Assembly (NCBI RefSeq): GCF_004115925.1 | Contig: NZ_SDDX01000001.1 | Coordinates: 186,001 to 250,000, forward strand | Length of the DNA: 64,000 nt | DNA from: Lelliottia nimipressuralis | Lineage (GTDB): Bacteria; Pseudomonadota; Gammaproteobacteria; Enterobacterales; Enterobacteriaceae | Reading direction: 5' to 3' | In this document: piece by piece, positions 36,958 through 50,959 of the stretch | Layout: every line of letters begins with the position of its first letter | How positions within the stretch are numbered: position 1 is the first letter of the stretch | Notes under the pieces: generated by a model | The model's input: the letters and a program-made list of their open reading frames with translations, nothing else | What the model was told of the DNA's origin: nothing | Database searches by the model: none | Position numbers and translations under genes: made by a program

Positions 36958-37608
36958 TTAACGCCTGAGGTTATCGTTTGCCCATGAAACAGCCTGAGTC
37001 CTGTTTTTAACAGCTATCTTCTTGAAAAGATTATAGAGATGTGTCTTCACTGTATTTTCGCTGATAAATAACGAACGGGCGATTTCAATATTTGAAGAAC
37101 CAATGCGTAATTTATTCAGAATCTCTTTTTCGCGATGCGTCAGCAAAGCCGACTCTGAACTGTTATAGCGATAATTTCCGGAGTGAGTGATGAGGTAGCT
37201 GGCCAGTTTTTGTGAAAAGTAACACTCTCCACGCAAAATACCCTGTAACCCTTCCACCACACGCGTCTCGTCTTCAGTGACGTAAAAGACGCCGTTGATA
37301 TGCGGCCAGCTTTCAATATCCCGGAAAGGATACTCATCAGGTGTATTCAATAATAACACGCGGATATTATTGTTTTTCCTGCTTAAGTTATCTTGCCAGT
37401 AATGGATAAGCTTTTTATCAGCTTCCATCATATCGAAGAGAATGATGCTGCCAGGAGCAATATCATCATAAGAACGTTGAATATTGTGCAATTTCCCGTT
37501 CAATGACAGAGACTGCTTCAAATGTTGTAATAAGGCTGTCGCTTGTAAAGAAGGCTTTGTGATCAACAGTAATGTATGACCATGTAAACTATGGACTTCA
37601 TTAAACAT
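36958..37608 (-). CDS. csgD: Biofilm master regulator CsgD
   Basis: LuxR/FixJ-family activator of 216 aa. The N-terminal receiver-like domain is about 1-145, and the HTH_LuxR is about 150-205 ([40 protein letters not shown]). It switches on csgBAC and cellulose-linked genes, and its own expression depends on c-di-GMP, OmpR, RpoS and several small RNAs in E. coli. GTGGGG lies before the ATG. First gene of csgDEFG, divergent from csgBAC. Confidence 0.97.
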   Translation of the reverse strand: MFNEVHSLHGHTLLLITKPSLQATALLQHLKQSLSLNGKLHNIQRSYDDIAPGSIILFDMMEADKKLIHYWQDNLSRKNNNIRVLLLNTPDEYPFRDIESWPHINGVFYVTEDETRVVEGLQGILRGECYFSQKLASYLITHSGNYRYNSSESALLTHREKEILNKLRIGSSNIEIARSLFISENTVKTHLYNLFKKIAVKNRTQAVSWANDNLRR

Positions 37609-37643
37609 GATGAAACCCCACTTTTTTTATAACACCTGGCAGC

Positions 37644-37668
37644 TGTCCCCCGATATATTCGGGGGACA
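37644..37668 (-). promoter_or_regulatory. Perfect hairpin in the csgD 5' leader
   Basis: TGTCCCCCGA (37644-37653), a 5-nt loop, TCGGGGGACA (37659-37668). It lies 36 nt upstream of the csgD start, within the leader region that small RNAs target in E. coli. No T-run follows on the minus strand at once, so a translational role is more likely than termination. Confidence 0.6.
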
Positions 37669-38057
37669 CCAGAAGTACTGACAGATGTTGCACTGCTGTG
37701 TGTAGAATCAGACCATAACCTCCAGGAGGAGGTAAATATTAAAAATAATTCGTACTGCTGATTTCAATCTAGCTATTACGATTTTTAAATCAAGTGTTAA
37801 TGGTGTAACATAATGTAAAAATCAATATTAATTTGTGAATTTAAGGCGCTTTAAAAGTTCAGTAATGATAAAAAAGTTGTACATGATAATAATGCTGCAC
37901 ACATTTTAAAAATCATACAAATTATTGCAATCAGTTGATTTTAATATCAATTGATTATTTTGTGTTTGCTCGTAACAGGTATGAGTGAGATGAAAAATCT
38001 AAGACTTTGCATGCTAACAGAAAGCTCTTAAGAAATCGTACGTCTTGTGACAGAGGT

Positions 38058-38130
38058 GTCGCGGAATGTTGTCGGCGAAGCGCGAAGGGCAGACGCGACG
38101 GGGGCGATAAGCGCTTCCTTAACGAAGCGC
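38058..38130 (+). other. GC-rich structured element upstream of csgB
   Basis: Within AT-rich DNA lies a GC-rich block. GTCGCG (38058-38063) can pair with CGCGAC (38094-38099). GCGCTTC (38111-38117) can pair with either GAAGCGC at 38077-38083 or GAAGCGC at 38124-38130. Nature unknown: it could be an RNA element, a protein site or a degraded repeat. Confidence 0.4.
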
Positions 38131-38237
38131 AAACAGGCTGTCAAAATAATATTTAAAAAACTAACTTACGCTGCCGACTGGTAATTTTGGCATTAATTAA
38201 TACTTTGAGGTGACCCATTAAATAAAAATAACACTCG

Positions 38238-38248
38238 CGGGTGAGATA
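38238..38248 (+). promoter_or_regulatory. CsgD-binding box of csgBAC
   Basis: CGGGTGAGATA matches the CsgD consensus CGGGTGAGNTA, about 110 bp before csgB. Confidence 0.75.
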
Positions 38249-38354
38249 TTTAAATTGTTTCGGTAGACATACTCTTCATCGTAACGCGGCGTTAACAAAA
38301 AACGAATCGCGTTAACACCAAGCCATTTATTTATTACCAGGTCCAGGTGACAAC

Positions 38355-38810
38355 ATGAAAAACAGAACGTTATTTATGATGTTTACATTACTGGGTGCGC
38401 CTGGGTTAGCGATCGCGGCAGGTCCGGATTTGGCAGTCTCGGAATATAACTTCGCGATTAATGAATTAAGCAAGTCTTCATATAATCAGGCAGCCATTAT
38501 TGGTCAACAAGGTTCAGGTAATAATGCTGACGTTCGCCAGGGCGGTTCTAAATTACTGTCCGTTGTTTCTCAGGATGGCGGGAACAACCGAGCGAAAGTT
38601 GATCAATCAGGGACTTATAACCTCGCTTATATCGATCAGTCCGGTAACGGCAATGATGCGAGTATTAAGCAAGGGGCTTTTGGTAATACCGCGATGATTA
38701 TCCAGAAAGGCTCGGGTAACAAAGCGAATATTACCCAGTATGGTACGCAAAAAACAGCAGTTGTAGTACAGAGACAGTCGCAAATGGCAATTCGCGTTAT
38801 CCAACGCTGA
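38355..38810 (+). CDS. csgB: Curli nucleator CsgB
   Basis: Minor curli subunit of 151 aa. After a 21-residue signal peptide (ending AIAA) come five imperfect curlin repeats of the Q-x-G-x-x-N-x-A type. The divergent last repeat, rich in Arg and Gln (VVQRQSQMAIRVIQR), anchors it to the cell surface via CsgF and templates CsgA. Preceded by CCAGGTGACAAC. First gene of csgBAC. Confidence 0.97.
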   Translation: MKNRTLFMMFTLLGAPGLAIAAGPDLAVSEYNFAINELSKSSYNQAAIIGQQGSGNNADVRQGGSKLLSVVSQDGGNNRAKVDQSGTYNLAYIDQSGNGNDASIKQGAFGNTAMIIQKGSGNKANITQYGTQKTAVVVQRQSQMAIRVIQR

Positions 38811-38850
38811 CTATTTACGACGACTTAAATCAATCCGATGGGGGTTTACC

Positions 38851-39303
38851 ATGAAACTTTTCAAAGTGGCAGCAATTGCAGCAATCGTAGTTTCTGGCAG
38901 TGCTCTGGCTGGTGCGGTTCCACAATATGGCGGCGGCGGTGGTGGTTGGGGTGGCGGTAATAGCGGCCCGAACTCAACTCTGAGCATTTACCAGTACGGT
39001 GGCGGCAACTCAGCTGTTGCCTTGCAAACTGACGCTAAAAATTCTGACCTGACGATTACTCAGCACGGCGGCGGTAACGGTGCTGATGTAGGACAAGGTT
39101 CTGATGACAGTTCCATTGACCTGCTGCAGAAAGGCTTTGGTAACAGCGCAACCCTCGATCAGTGGAACAGTAAAGACTCCACCATCAGTGTTAAACAGTT
39201 CGGCGGCGGCAACGGCGCGGCAGTGGACCAGACCGCTTCCGGGTCAACTGTAACTGTGCATCAGGTTGGCTTCGGCAACAACGCGACTGCGCATCAGTAT
39301 TAA
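38851..39303 (+). CDS. csgA: Major curli subunit CsgA
   Basis: Functional amyloid subunit of 150 aa. A 20-residue signal peptide (ending ALA) is followed by the Gly-rich N22 export signal (VPQYGGGGGGWGGGNSGPN) and five curlin repeats with S-x5-Q-x-G-x-G-N-x-A-x3-Q spacing (for example STLSIYQYGGGNSAVALQ). It polymerises outside the cell into curli. A strong terminator follows, so csgA is expressed above csgC. Confidence 0.97.
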   Translation: MKLFKVAAIAAIVVSGSALAGAVPQYGGGGGGWGGGNSGPNSTLSIYQYGGGNSAVALQTDAKNSDLTITQHGGGNGADVGQGSDDSSIDLLQKGFGNSATLDQWNSKDSTISVKQFGGGNGAAVDQTASGSTVTVHQVGFGNNATAHQY

Positions 39304-39320
39304 TTTCGAATCTGTACTAC

Positions 39321-39351
39321 AAAAAAACAGGGCATTTGCCCTGTTTTTTTT
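39321..39351 (+). terminator. Terminator between csgA and csgC
   Basis: AACAGGGC-ATTT-GCCCTGTT with an A-run before and eight T after. It probably lets some transcription through into csgC. Confidence 0.9.
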
Positions 39352-39363
39352 CGGGAGTTTATC

Positions 39364-39687
39364 ATGCACACCTTATTACTCCTTGCTGCGCTCTCGAGCC
39401 AGATCACCTTTAAAACCACCCACGACGGGGATATGACCACCATCATTCCTCAGGTTATTTTGACTGAACCCTGCGTATGTCAGGTGCAAATTATTTCATC
39501 TCGGGAAGGGCTTGGGGGGCAAAGTACGTCTAGTCAGCGCAGCACCCTCTCTATTCCCGCGAATCAACCGATCGATTTAACCCGTCTGAGTCTGAATATT
39601 AACCCTAAAGATTCCGTGAGAATTGTCGTTAATGTCTCTGACGGGCAATCGCTTCATTTATCGCAACAATGGCCGGGTTCTGAATGA
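39364..39687 (+). CDS. csgC: Curli assembly inhibitor CsgC
   Basis: Periplasmic immunoglobulin-like protein of 107 aa that blocks premature CsgA amyloid formation. The redox-type CxC motif (CVC at about 37-39) and the C-terminal SDGQSLHLSQQWP match E. coli CsgC. A hydrophobic N-terminus (MHTLLLLAALSS) is the short signal sequence. GGGAG lies before the ATG. Third gene of csgBAC. Confidence 0.94.
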   Translation: MHTLLLLAALSSQITFKTTHDGDMTTIIPQVILTEPCVCQVQIISSREGLGGQSTSSQRSTLSIPANQPIDLTRLSLNINPKDSVRIVVNVSDGQSLHLSQQWPGSE

Positions 39688-39801
39688 AATATTCACGAAA
39701 TCAATATATTGGATAATTTGGCGGTTCCCAATGAATGTTTCTATGATTTGAATAAGGAATGCGTGACCCCTCAAGGATGATTTCTCATTGAGGAGCCAAC
39801 C

Positions 39802-40122
39802 ATGGCAGCGTCCATAGTAAAAAGTATTATTTCAGCAGGTATTGTTGTTTTATCGGCACTGACTCCAGCATTAGCTGCAACCACGGTTAACGGCGGTGTG
39901 ATTCATTTTAACGGGTCGATTGTGGAAGACCCGTGTGAGATTTCACCACAGCATAATCAGTTTGCGTTGTCATGCCCGCACGAAGGACGCGTGCAAACCA
40001 CCCAGGTAAGTTACGGTGATGCCCTGCGGGGACATAACCCTTACCCAGATGTCGCCACGGTAAGTATGAAATATATCAATCCGGAAAAAACGTTGGCAGT
40101 GTTGTTAGTCAACTATCGCTAG
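39802..40122 (+). CDS. Small fimbrial-like secreted protein (YmdA position)
   Basis: A 106-aa protein with a signal peptide of about 25 residues (ending ALA) and two cysteines about 16 residues apart. The mature start TTVNGGVIHFNGSIVEDPCEI resembles the first strand of a type 1 fimbrial subunit, but the rest of a pilin domain is truncated. By position between csgC and ymdB it corresponds to E. coli ymdA; I cannot confirm the sequence match. GAGGAGCC precedes the ATG, and a terminator follows. No chaperone or usher gene is nearby. Function unknown. Confidence 0.75.
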   Translation: MAASIVKSIISAGIVVLSALTPALAATTVNGGVIHFNGSIVEDPCEISPQHNQFALSCPHEGRVQTTQVSYGDALRGHNPYPDVATVSMKYINPEKTLAVLLVNYR

Positions 40123-40127
40123 GCCTG

Positions 40128-40160
40128 AGCCCTCCCGTTTCACGACCGGAGGGCTTTTCT
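40128..40160 (+). terminator. Terminator after the fimbrial-like gene
   Basis: AGCCCTCC (40128-40135) pairs with GGAGGGCT (40148-40155), then TTTTCTT. Confidence 0.85.
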
Positions 40161-40230
40161 TATCAATTACTTCTTCCCAACTGACCGCTGCTATACACTT
40201 AACAAAGAGATCGGTAGTAGAGGGTTAGAT

Positions 40231-40773
40231 ATGAGACCGCACATTGAAGTTGTCCTCGGGGACATCACCACGCAGCACGTTGATGTCATTGTCAATGCCG
40301 CCAATCCATCCCTGATGGGCGGTGGCGGCGTCGACGGTGCCATTCATCGTGCCGCCGGGCCACAGCTGCTGGAAGCCTGTAAAATTGTTCGTCAGCAGCA
40401 GGGTGAGTTAGCGCCAGGACATGCGGTGATTACGATTGCAGGCGATCTGCCTGCCAAAGCAGTTATTCACGCGGTAGGCCCGGTCTGGCAGGGCGGAGAG
40501 CATCATGAGGCGCGAAGCCTGGAAGATGCCTATCTGAATTGTCTGCGTCTGGCGGCCGCCAATGGCTATCAAACTATCGCCTTCCCGGCGATCAGCACCG
40601 GTGTCTACGGTTTTCCCAAGGCTGCTGCGGCGGCCATCGCGGTGACGACGGTTTCAGACTATCTCACCCGCAAGCCGTTACCGGAACGGGTATACTTTGT
40701 TTGCTATGATGACGAAAATGCCCGACTTTACCAACGACTCCTTACCCAGCGAGGAGAGGATCTCGACGCATAA
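40231..40773 (+). CDS. ymdB: Macrodomain O-acetyl-ADP-ribose deacetylase YmdB
   Basis: Macrodomain protein of 180 aa that hydrolyses O-acetyl-ADP-ribose and, in E. coli, also restrains RNase III. The ADP-ribose site is visible as [19 protein letters not shown] (about 21-39), with catalytic Asp in the GGGVDGAIH loop, and [11 protein letters not shown] near 110. Its 3' end overlaps the 5' end of clsC, implying co-translation. Confidence 0.96.
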   Translation: MRPHIEVVLGDITTQHVDVIVNAANPSLMGGGGVDGAIHRAAGPQLLEACKIVRQQQGELAPGHAVITIAGDLPAKAVIHAVGPVWQGGEHHEARSLEDAYLNCLRLAAANGYQTIAFPAISTGVYGFPKAAAAAIAVTTVSDYLTRKPLPERVYFVCYDDENARLYQRLLTQRGEDLDA

Positions 40774-42193
40774 CACGCGACTCGGGCGTGCTATCGCGCC
40801 CGTCAATGCCGAACATCCGGGGATGTGTGGGCTGCTTCCTCTGGATGACAGCCTGGACGCGTTTGCCTGCCGCTACAGGCTTGCGGAAATGGCCGAGAAG
40901 ACGCTGGATGTGCAGTACTACATCTGGGAAGACGATATGTCGGGGCGTCTGCTGTTTTCCGTGCTACTCGCTGCGGCATCGCGCGGCGTGCGGGTCAGGC
41001 TCTTGCTTGACGACAACAATACGCAGGGACTGGATGCTATCCTGCGCTTGCTCGATTCCCATCCCAATATCGACGTCCGGCTGTTTAACCCTTTCTCTTT
41101 CCGCACCCTGCGCGCGCTGGGTTATCTCACCGATTTCGCCCGACTTAACCGCCGAATGCACAATAAAAGTTTCACCGTCGACGGTGAAGCGACGATTGTG
41201 GGGGGCCGAAATGTCGGGGATGCCTATTTTGGGGCAGGGGAGGCGCCGCTCTTTTCCGATCTGGATGTGATGGCCATCGGGCCTGTGGTGGCGGATGTCA
41301 CGGACGATTTCGAACGCTACTGGAACAGCGCCTGCGTCTCGCCCCTGAAGCAGGTGCTTGAGCTGTCGGAGGAGGAGATTGAAATGCGTCTCCATACGCC
41401 GGAAGAGTGGTATCAGAATGACATTACCCAGCGGTACCTGGATAAACTCGAATCTAGCCAGTTCATCACCCGGCTTGAAGCGCGCAATCTGCCGCTTATC
41501 TGGGCGAAAACCCGTCTGCTCAGCGATGATCCGCGTAAGGGGCTAGGGCGGGCGAAACGTCATTCCCTGCTGCCGCAGCGTCTGCTGGATGTCATGGGCT
41601 CGCCGGTTGAACAGATCGATATTATCTCGTCCTATTTTGTTCCTACACGCGCCGGCGTCGCGCTACTGCTGCAAATGGTGCGCAAGGGCGTCAAAATCGC
41701 GATTCTTACCAATTCTCTGGCGGCAAACGACGTGGCGGTGGTGCATGCGGGGTATGCCCGCTGGCGCAAAAAACTGTTGCGTCATGGGATTGAACTCTAC
41801 GAACTGAAACCGACGCAGGATTTTGTCCCAGGCCTTCGGGATCGCGGCCTGACCGGGAATTCCGGCTCTAGCTTACATGCTAAAACCTTCAGCATTGACA
41901 ACGAAAAAGTGTTTATCGGCTCGCTGAATTTTGATCCGCGCTCGACGATGCTTAACACCGAAATGGGGTTTGTCATTGAAAGCGAAACCCTGGCGCGCCT
42001 GATCCACCGACGTTTTCTGAAAAGTCGTCAGCATGAGGCGTGGCAAATCCGGCTGGATAAATTCGGGCGTTTAAACTGGGTGGAGCAAAAAGAGGGCGAG
42101 GAGATTGTCCTCAAGAAAGAGCCGAAAACGCGCTTCTGGCAGCGGGTGCTGGTGCGGCTCGCCTGGTGGCTGCCGGTGGAATGGCTACTGTAG
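40718..42193 (+). CDS. clsC: Cardiolipin synthase ClsC
   Basis: Phospholipase D-superfamily enzyme that makes cardiolipin from phosphatidylglycerol and phosphatidylethanolamine, in E. coli together with YmdB. Two HKD motifs are intact: [11 protein letters not shown] in the first half and [11 protein letters not shown] in the second. The C-terminus [22 protein letters not shown] matches E. coli. The start is uncertain: ATGs at 40706, 40709 and 40718 lie inside ymdB without a good ribosome-binding site, while a strong GAGGAGAGG at 40751-40759 precedes no ATG, GTG or TTG. The first solid downstream ATG is 40823. Confidence 0.92.
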   Translation: MPDFTNDSLPSEERISTHNTRLGRAIAPVNAEHPGMCGLLPLDDSLDAFACRYRLAEMAEKTLDVQYYIWEDDMSGRLLFSVLLAAASRGVRVRLLLDDNNTQGLDAILRLLDSHPNIDVRLFNPFSFRTLRALGYLTDFARLNRRMHNKSFTVDGEATIVGGRNVGDAYFGAGEAPLFSDLDVMAIGPVVADVTDDFERYWNSACVSPLKQVLELSEEEIEMRLHTPEEWYQNDITQRYLDKLESSQFITRLEARNLPLIWAKTRLLSDDPRKGLGRAKRHSLLPQRLLDVMGSPVEQIDIISSYFVPTRAGVALLLQMVRKGVKIAILTNSLAANDVAVVHAGYARWRKKLLRHGIELYELKPTQDFVPGLRDRGLTGNSGSSLHAKTFSIDNEKVFIGSLNFDPRSTMLNTEMGFVIESETLARLIHRRFLKSRQHEAWQIRLDKFGRLNWVEQKEGEEIVLKKEPKTRFWQRVLVRLAWWLPVEWLL

Positions 42194-42194
42194 A

Positions 42195-42214
42195 CGCGCC
42201 GGAAGCCCGGCGCG
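42195..42214. terminator. Stem-loop between clsC and opgC
   Basis: CGCGCCGG-AAGC-CCGGCGCG in the short gap between two convergent genes. There is no T-run, so it is a possible bidirectional transcript end or REP-like element. Confidence 0.5.
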
Positions 42215-42223
42215 ACAGGGGCG

Positions 42224-43378
42224 TTAAGCGGCTTTGACGCTCTCCGCTTTGTTTTGCGGTTTACCGGAAAACAGGAAACGCAGCAGGGGAATTCGCAGAT
42301 GAATTTCGTACAGCAGGATGGCAATCCCCACCACAAACACCAGACCGGTGAAAAAGCCTAATGCGTTAGAACGAATGTGCGGGGTGATATATGCACCAAA
42401 AAAGAGCGTCAGCGGGTGGTGAACCAGATAGATAAACAGCGACGCGTTGACGAAATAGGTCACCCGCGCGGATTTAAAGTTCAGCAGGCGATGCCCCAGC
42501 GCAAACACCACGTTCACCATCCACAGCCCCAGCAGCATCGTAATCACGCTTTCTGTTTCGTACATCCACGCATCGCCACTCCCATAACGCTGATTGAGCA
42601 GATAGGCCGCAAAGGCGAGGGCTGAACCGACGGCGCACCATGGAGATGGCGTGGTGAACAGCGCTTTGAGCTTCGGCGAGATGAACGCCAGCGCACCCAG
42701 CATAAAGAAGGGGATGTAGAACAGGGTTTGCATCACGACGAAGTTAAACAGCCCATCGCTCAGTACTGGCGGATAAACCAAAAACAGAATACGGCGAATC
42801 GCGCCGTAAGCGATACCCAGCACCAGGAATAGCAGAGAGAGCTTGCCATAGGTGAGGTGGGGGAAATGCGATTCGTGATGTCGGCTAAGATGGCGGCGCA
42901 ACTTGCTGAAAATCCACAGGCTCACGGTCGTCATCACCACCAGCACCAGCAGGAACCACAGGTGCGAAACCAGCTCCCAGACCAGGGTGTTGTATTTTTC
43001 ATACAGCGACAGGTTTTGCCAGTTATCCGCTTTGCCTTTTACGTACTGCAACATGATGAACTGGGGCAGTGTCAGCAGCGGGATGGCGGTCAACATCGGA
43101 ATGCCGACGCGCTCGACGCGCACTTTCCACCAGCGCTTCATCGGATAGCGCAAAAACAGCATGTAGGAGAAATAGCCAGAAATGACGAAGAACACCTGCA
43201 TGCGGAAGGAGTGAATAAAATCGTTAAACAGTGTCAGCCACCATGAGGGCTCTATACTGTTAACGTGCCAGGTGTGGCTGGAGTAAATCAGTGAGATGTG
43301 AAATGGGATCCCCAATAGCATCAGCCATGCCCGGATCGAGTCGAGGAAATATTCACGTTGTACAGGTACAGTGGTCAT
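42224..43378 (-). CDS. opgC: Glucan succinyltransferase OpgC
   Basis: Inner-membrane acyltransferase-3 family protein of 384 aa with about ten helices. It adds succinyl groups to osmoregulated periplasmic glucans. [20 protein letters not shown] at the N-terminus carries the family Arg and His; [13 protein letters not shown] and [11 protein letters not shown] follow. Divergent from opgGH, whose product it modifies. Confidence 0.96.
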   Translation of the reverse strand: MTTVPVQREYFLDSIRAWLMLLGIPFHISLIYSSHTWHVNSIEPSWWLTLFNDFIHSFRMQVFFVISGYFSYMLFLRYPMKRWWKVRVERVGIPMLTAIPLLTLPQFIMLQYVKGKADNWQNLSLYEKYNTLVWELVSHLWFLLVLVVMTTVSLWIFSKLRRHLSRHHESHFPHLTYGKLSLLFLVLGIAYGAIRRILFLVYPPVLSDGLFNFVVMQTLFYIPFFMLGALAFISPKLKALFTTPSPWCAVGSALAFAAYLLNQRYGSGDAWMYETESVITMLLGLWMVNVVFALGHRLLNFKSARVTYFVNASLFIYLVHHPLTLFFGAYITPHIRSNALGFFTGLVFVVGIAILLYEIHLRIPLLRFLFSGKPQNKAESVKAA

Positions 43379-43572
43379 ATAACTTTGTGCATTCTCAGAC
43401 TTTTCGCCTTATCCATAAGGCTAATAGTGGTTACATTCGAAGCCAACCCTACACCAAGACCGACACCCTGTCTCCAGGATAAGCACGCAAAGTGAAGAGT
43501 GGGTTCTTCTCGTTGCTTAATCCATGAGCCAGCCGCTGAACAAAGCAGTGATAATGTTGTCGGATTGCCTGA

Positions 43573-47707
<4,135 letters not shown>

Positions 47708-47724
47708 GCCGAACGAAAATAAAA

Positions 47725-47750
47725 ATACCGGCCAAGGCCGGTATTTTTTT
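47725..47750 (+). terminator. Terminator of opgGH
   Basis: ATACCGGCC-AA-GGCCGGTAT followed by T. Confidence 0.9.
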
Positions 47751-47763
47751 ATATGAGGTTTGA

Positions 47764-47991
47764 ATGCGAATACTCATCGTGGTGATGATGGCGCTGCTGC
47801 TGAGCGGCTGCGGCAGCATTATCAGCCGTACCATTCCCGGTCAGGGCCATGGCAACCAGTATTATCCCGGAGTGCAATGGGACGTTCGTGACTCCGCATG
47901 GCGTTATGTCACGATTATCGATCTGCCGTTCTCGCTGGTGTTCGACACGCTGTTACTGCCCATCGACGCCCAGCATGGCCCTTACGAATAG
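47764..47991 (+). CDS. yceK: DUF1375 lipoprotein YceK
   Basis: Small outer-membrane-type lipoprotein of 75 aa with lipobox LLSGC (Cys 16). The YYPGVQWDVR and DLPFSLVFDTLLLPID blocks are those of the DUF1375 family (YceK/YidQ). Function unknown. GAGG precedes the ATG. Convergent with msyB 6 bp away. Confidence 0.92.
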   Translation: MRILIVVMMALLLSGCGSIISRTIPGQGHGNQYYPGVQWDVRDSAWRYVTIIDLPFSLVFDTLLLPIDAQHGPYE

Positions 47992-47997
47992 GGCTGA

Positions 47998-48372
47998 TTA
48001 ACGCTCGTCCCACTCATCCGCTGCGGTTTGCCCCTCTTCGGTATCCAGCGGCGGCTCAAGCTGAAACTCACCCTCATCCCATTCATGGAGGGTGTTTTCT
48101 TCCTGCCACTCCTGACGCAGTTCGATCTCTTCATAATCACCGTCGAACACCGCCTGAGCTGCTTGACCACTCAGCACGGGCAGGCATTCACCGTCTTCCC
48201 CCTCGTCTGCAAAGAATTCGGCCTGCCACATGATATCGCCATCCTGCAGGACATATTTTTGGATATTGAGTTGTTGGATGTCCGCATCTTCTTCCTCGAC
48301 GTTGGTGTTGTCGGCGAGGAACTCTTCACGGGCGGCATCAATCGCTTCTTCCAGCGTGGCATACATGGTCAT
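47998..48372 (-). CDS. msyB: Acidic protein MsyB
   Basis: Very acidic cytosolic protein of 124 aa, near-identical to E. coli MsyB in its C-terminal half (LRQEWQEENTLHEWDEGEFQ). It was first known as a multicopy suppressor of secY and secA defects; its mechanism is unknown. The start may be the first or third codon of MTM. Transcribed alone, convergent with yceK. Confidence 0.94.
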   Translation of the reverse strand: MTMYATLEEAIDAAREEFLADNTNVEEEDADIQQLNIQKYVLQDGDIMWQAEFFADEGEDGECLPVLSGQAAQAVFDGDYEEIELRQEWQEENTLHEWDEGEFQLEPPLDTEEGQTAADEWDER

Positions 48373-48458
48373 CGGTTTCTCCCTGTGATTCGCAGTGGTG
48401 TTCAGGGAAAGAATAGCTGATTCTCTGATTTTGCAAGTATGAATGGGGCAATAAGTTG

Positions 48459-49685
48459 TCAGGAGGATGCATTAAGGGCAGGCCGCGAGGCGCGGGCCAG
48501 GCTCCACCAGGAGTAAATGGCATTAAACAGTACGACGCTTGCCGTCACAATAAAGACCGCGCGGAAGCCAAAGCTGGCGGAGATCCCGGCGCCGACCAGT
48601 GGGCCGGTGACGTTACCAATATCGCGAAATGACTGGTTATAGCTGAAGATTCGCCCGGCGATTTGGTTTGTCGAATTGTAGACCAGCAGGGTTTGCACTG
48701 CCGGAAGCAGTGCGCCGTCAGCGGCGCCCAGTAAAAAGCGCAGCACGCCGAGTTGCCACGGCGTTTGGACGAAGGACATCGGGATCAGCAGCAGAACCGA
48801 GATCACCAGCGCGGCAATCAGGATCTTCTCCGGGCCGATACGATCGCCGAGCTTCCCGAGACGCGGTGCGCTCAGCAGCGCTGCAACGCCCGGCACGGAG
48901 GCAATCATGCCGCTGATAAACGCGATATTGCTGACATTCCCGGCCAGTTCGCGCACGTACAGCGTCAAAATCGGGGCGATCGATCCGGTCGCCACCTGGA
49001 TAATCATCGTCGTCACGAACAGGCTCAACACCAGTTTCGGATTTTTCAGCGAGCCAATAACATCGCGCGCATGCAGCATCTCTTTTTTCGACACCGGCGT
49101 GAAGTTTTCGCGAATAAAGAACGCCGTCAGCAGGAAGCAGGCAAAGAGCACGCTGGCGGTGATGAAAAACACGGGACGCAATCCGTAGGTATCGGCCATC
49201 AGCCCCCCGGCGAGCGGACCTAACAGTGCGCCACTGACGCCGCCGGTCGATAAGGTGCCGAGCGCCCAACCGCTTTTATGGCGAGGAATTTGCGTGGCGA
49301 TAAGGGCGTTAGCGTTAGGGACAAATCCACCTAACAGGCCCAGCAGCGCACGCAAAATCAGGAACTGCCAGATATTCTGCGCCATCCCCATCAGTACCAT
49401 GATAATCGCCATCCCGAGCGCAGAACGCAACAGCATGATCTTGCGCCCCTTGCGGTCGGCAAGCCCGCCCCAGAAAGGGGAGGCAATGGCTGAGAAAAGG
49501 AAAGTGATACTGAAAACCAGACCGGACCACATATTCAGTGCGCTATGGCCCGTCACGCCGAGTTGCTCGACATACAGCGGCAGGAAAGGCATCACCAGGC
49601 TAAATCCGGCTCCGGTTAAAAAACAGCCGAGCCAGGCCACGACGAGGTTACGTTTCCAGTTTATGGGGGCATCTGAGGGCGACAT
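48459..49685 (-). CDS. mdtG: MFS multidrug efflux transporter MdtG
   Basis: Major-facilitator drug:H+ antiporter of 408 aa with 12 helices. In E. coli it confers fosfomycin and deoxycholate tolerance and answers to MarA/SoxS/Rob. [20 protein letters not shown] is the loop 2-3 motif A, and [16 protein letters not shown] is the antiporter motif C. The start at 49685 ([14 protein letters not shown]) matches E. coli; the ATG at 49697 is four codons longer. I did not find a convincing marbox. Confidence 0.95.
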   Translation of the reverse strand: MSPSDAPINWKRNLVVAWLGCFLTGAGFSLVMPFLPLYVEQLGVTGHSALNMWSGLVFSITFLFSAIASPFWGGLADRKGRKIMLLRSALGMAIIMVLMGMAQNIWQFLILRALLGLLGGFVPNANALIATQIPRHKSGWALGTLSTGGVSGALLGPLAGGLMADTYGLRPVFFITASVLFACFLLTAFFIRENFTPVSKKEMLHARDVIGSLKNPKLVLSLFVTTMIIQVATGSIAPILTLYVRELAGNVSNIAFISGMIASVPGVAALLSAPRLGKLGDRIGPEKILIAALVISVLLLIPMSFVQTPWQLGVLRFLLGAADGALLPAVQTLLVYNSTNQIAGRIFSYNQSFRDIGNVTGPLVGAGISASFGFRAVFIVTASVVLFNAIYSWWSLARASRPALNASS

Positions 49686-49812
49686 AGCATTCCGCATTGC
49701 GATAAAAGACGATAGTAAGCTTGCTAATTATGCGCCTGGGGGATGATTGCTGCAATGCGAAGGGCTTTTAAAGCTAAAAGCGATGCGGCCTGAACGACCG
49801 CAAGGAGGTTAG

Positions 49813-50739
49813 TTAGTAGCGGGAAGGCATGCCTTGTGGGCGTGTCTTGAAGCGGCGATGCAGCCACATATACTGCTCCGGCGCGTGCATGATGCATTGC
49901 TCAATGATGCCGTTCATCCAACGGGCCGTGGTTTCTGCATCATCCAGCGGCGGCGTGCGCTCTGGCTCAAGCATCATCAGCTCGTAGCCTTTTCCGTCAG
50001 GTTTACGACGCGGAACAAATGGCACAACGGCGGCTTTAGACATACGGGCCAGCATCCAGGTACCGGTGGTGGTCGCCGTTTCCTGAACGGCAAAGAAAGG
50101 GACGAACACGCTGGATTGCTTGCCGTAATCGTGGTCAGGGGCATACCAGATGACTTCGCCGTTTTTCAGCGCGCGGATCATCCCTTTGAGGTCTTTACGG
50201 TCAATCATGCTCTTATTGGAGCGCATACGGCCCCAGGTTTGCAGAAGATCGATCACCGGATTATCGTTCGGGCGATAGACGCCGATGCCGGGAGCCTGCA
50301 TGCCAAACATCCTTGCGCCTATTTCGAGCGTCAGGAAGTGAATGCCAATCAGCAGCACGCCGGTTTTTTCCGCCTGCAGGGTATGCACTGGCTCCATGCC
50401 TGTTCCGGTCACGTCAAACCAGCGCGCCATACGTTTATCGGGCCAGAACCAGGCCATTCCGGTTTCCATCAGACCCATGCCGACAGATTCGAAATTCTTG
50501 CGCAGCATCCGCTCGCGTTCCTGTTCGCCCATGTCTGGAAAACAAAGTTCCAGATTGCGGTTCGCAATCTTGACGCGTCGTTTCATAAAGCGCTGAGCGA
50601 GATGACCGAGACCGCAACCGATGCGATAGATCACCGGATAGGGAAGTTGCACCAGCAACCATAAAAGGCCGATGCCGGCCCAGGTTGGCCAGTAACGTGG
50701 ATGAAGCAACGCCGTTGAAAACTGAGGTAATCGGGTCAT
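49813..50739 (-). CDS. lpxL: Lipid A lauroyltransferase LpxL
   Basis: Inner-membrane enzyme of 308 aa that adds laurate to Kdo2-lipid IVA in lipid A synthesis. One N-terminal membrane anchor (about 18-38) is followed by the acyltransferase domain with the HX4E motif HFLTLE and the [12 protein letters not shown] block. The start at 50739 ([17 protein letters not shown]) has AGGAAAG upstream; the ATG at 50781 is rejected. Divergent from trhO. Confidence 0.96.
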   Translation of the reverse strand: MTRLPQFSTALLHPRYWPTWAGIGLLWLLVQLPYPVIYRIGCGLGHLAQRFMKRRVKIANRNLELCFPDMGEQERERMLRKNFESVGMGLMETGMAWFWPDKRMARWFDVTGTGMEPVHTLQAEKTGVLLIGIHFLTLEIGARMFGMQAPGIGVYRPNDNPVIDLLQTWGRMRSNKSMIDRKDLKGMIRALKNGEVIWYAPDHDYGKQSSVFVPFFAVQETATTTGTWMLARMSKAAVVPFVPRRKPDGKGYELMMLEPERTPPLDDAETTARWMNGIIEQCIMHAPEQYMWLHRRFKTRPQGMPSRY

Positions 50740-50959
50740 GTCTTTCCTGTCTTTTTCGTCCTTATGCCAGCATTCTCGCATTTTTTAAATACATAACCAA
50801 AACGAAAGGGCGCCAAATGAACGCTTTTGCAGCAATTGTTGCTACTTTATTTTCTGGATGAGGGAAATGTAGCGCAAAATGTGGGGATGTAAATTCTCAT
50901 TGTATGCTATATGATGCCGCCGATTTTCTTTCTCTTAACGATTGCAGGAACCGTACACC

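Larger units (their letters stand above)
37609..38354. promoter_or_regulatory. csgD-csgB divergent control region
   Basis: 746 bp, gene-free and mostly very AT-rich, as in other enterics where IHF, OmpR, H-NS, CpxR and others bind. Items seen: a 10-bp perfect hairpin in the csgD leader (37644-37668), a CCTCC/GGAGG mini-hairpin at about 37721-37734, a GC-rich structured block at 38058-38130, and a CsgD-type box at 38238. I could not place individual OmpR or IHF sites with confidence. Confidence 0.8.
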
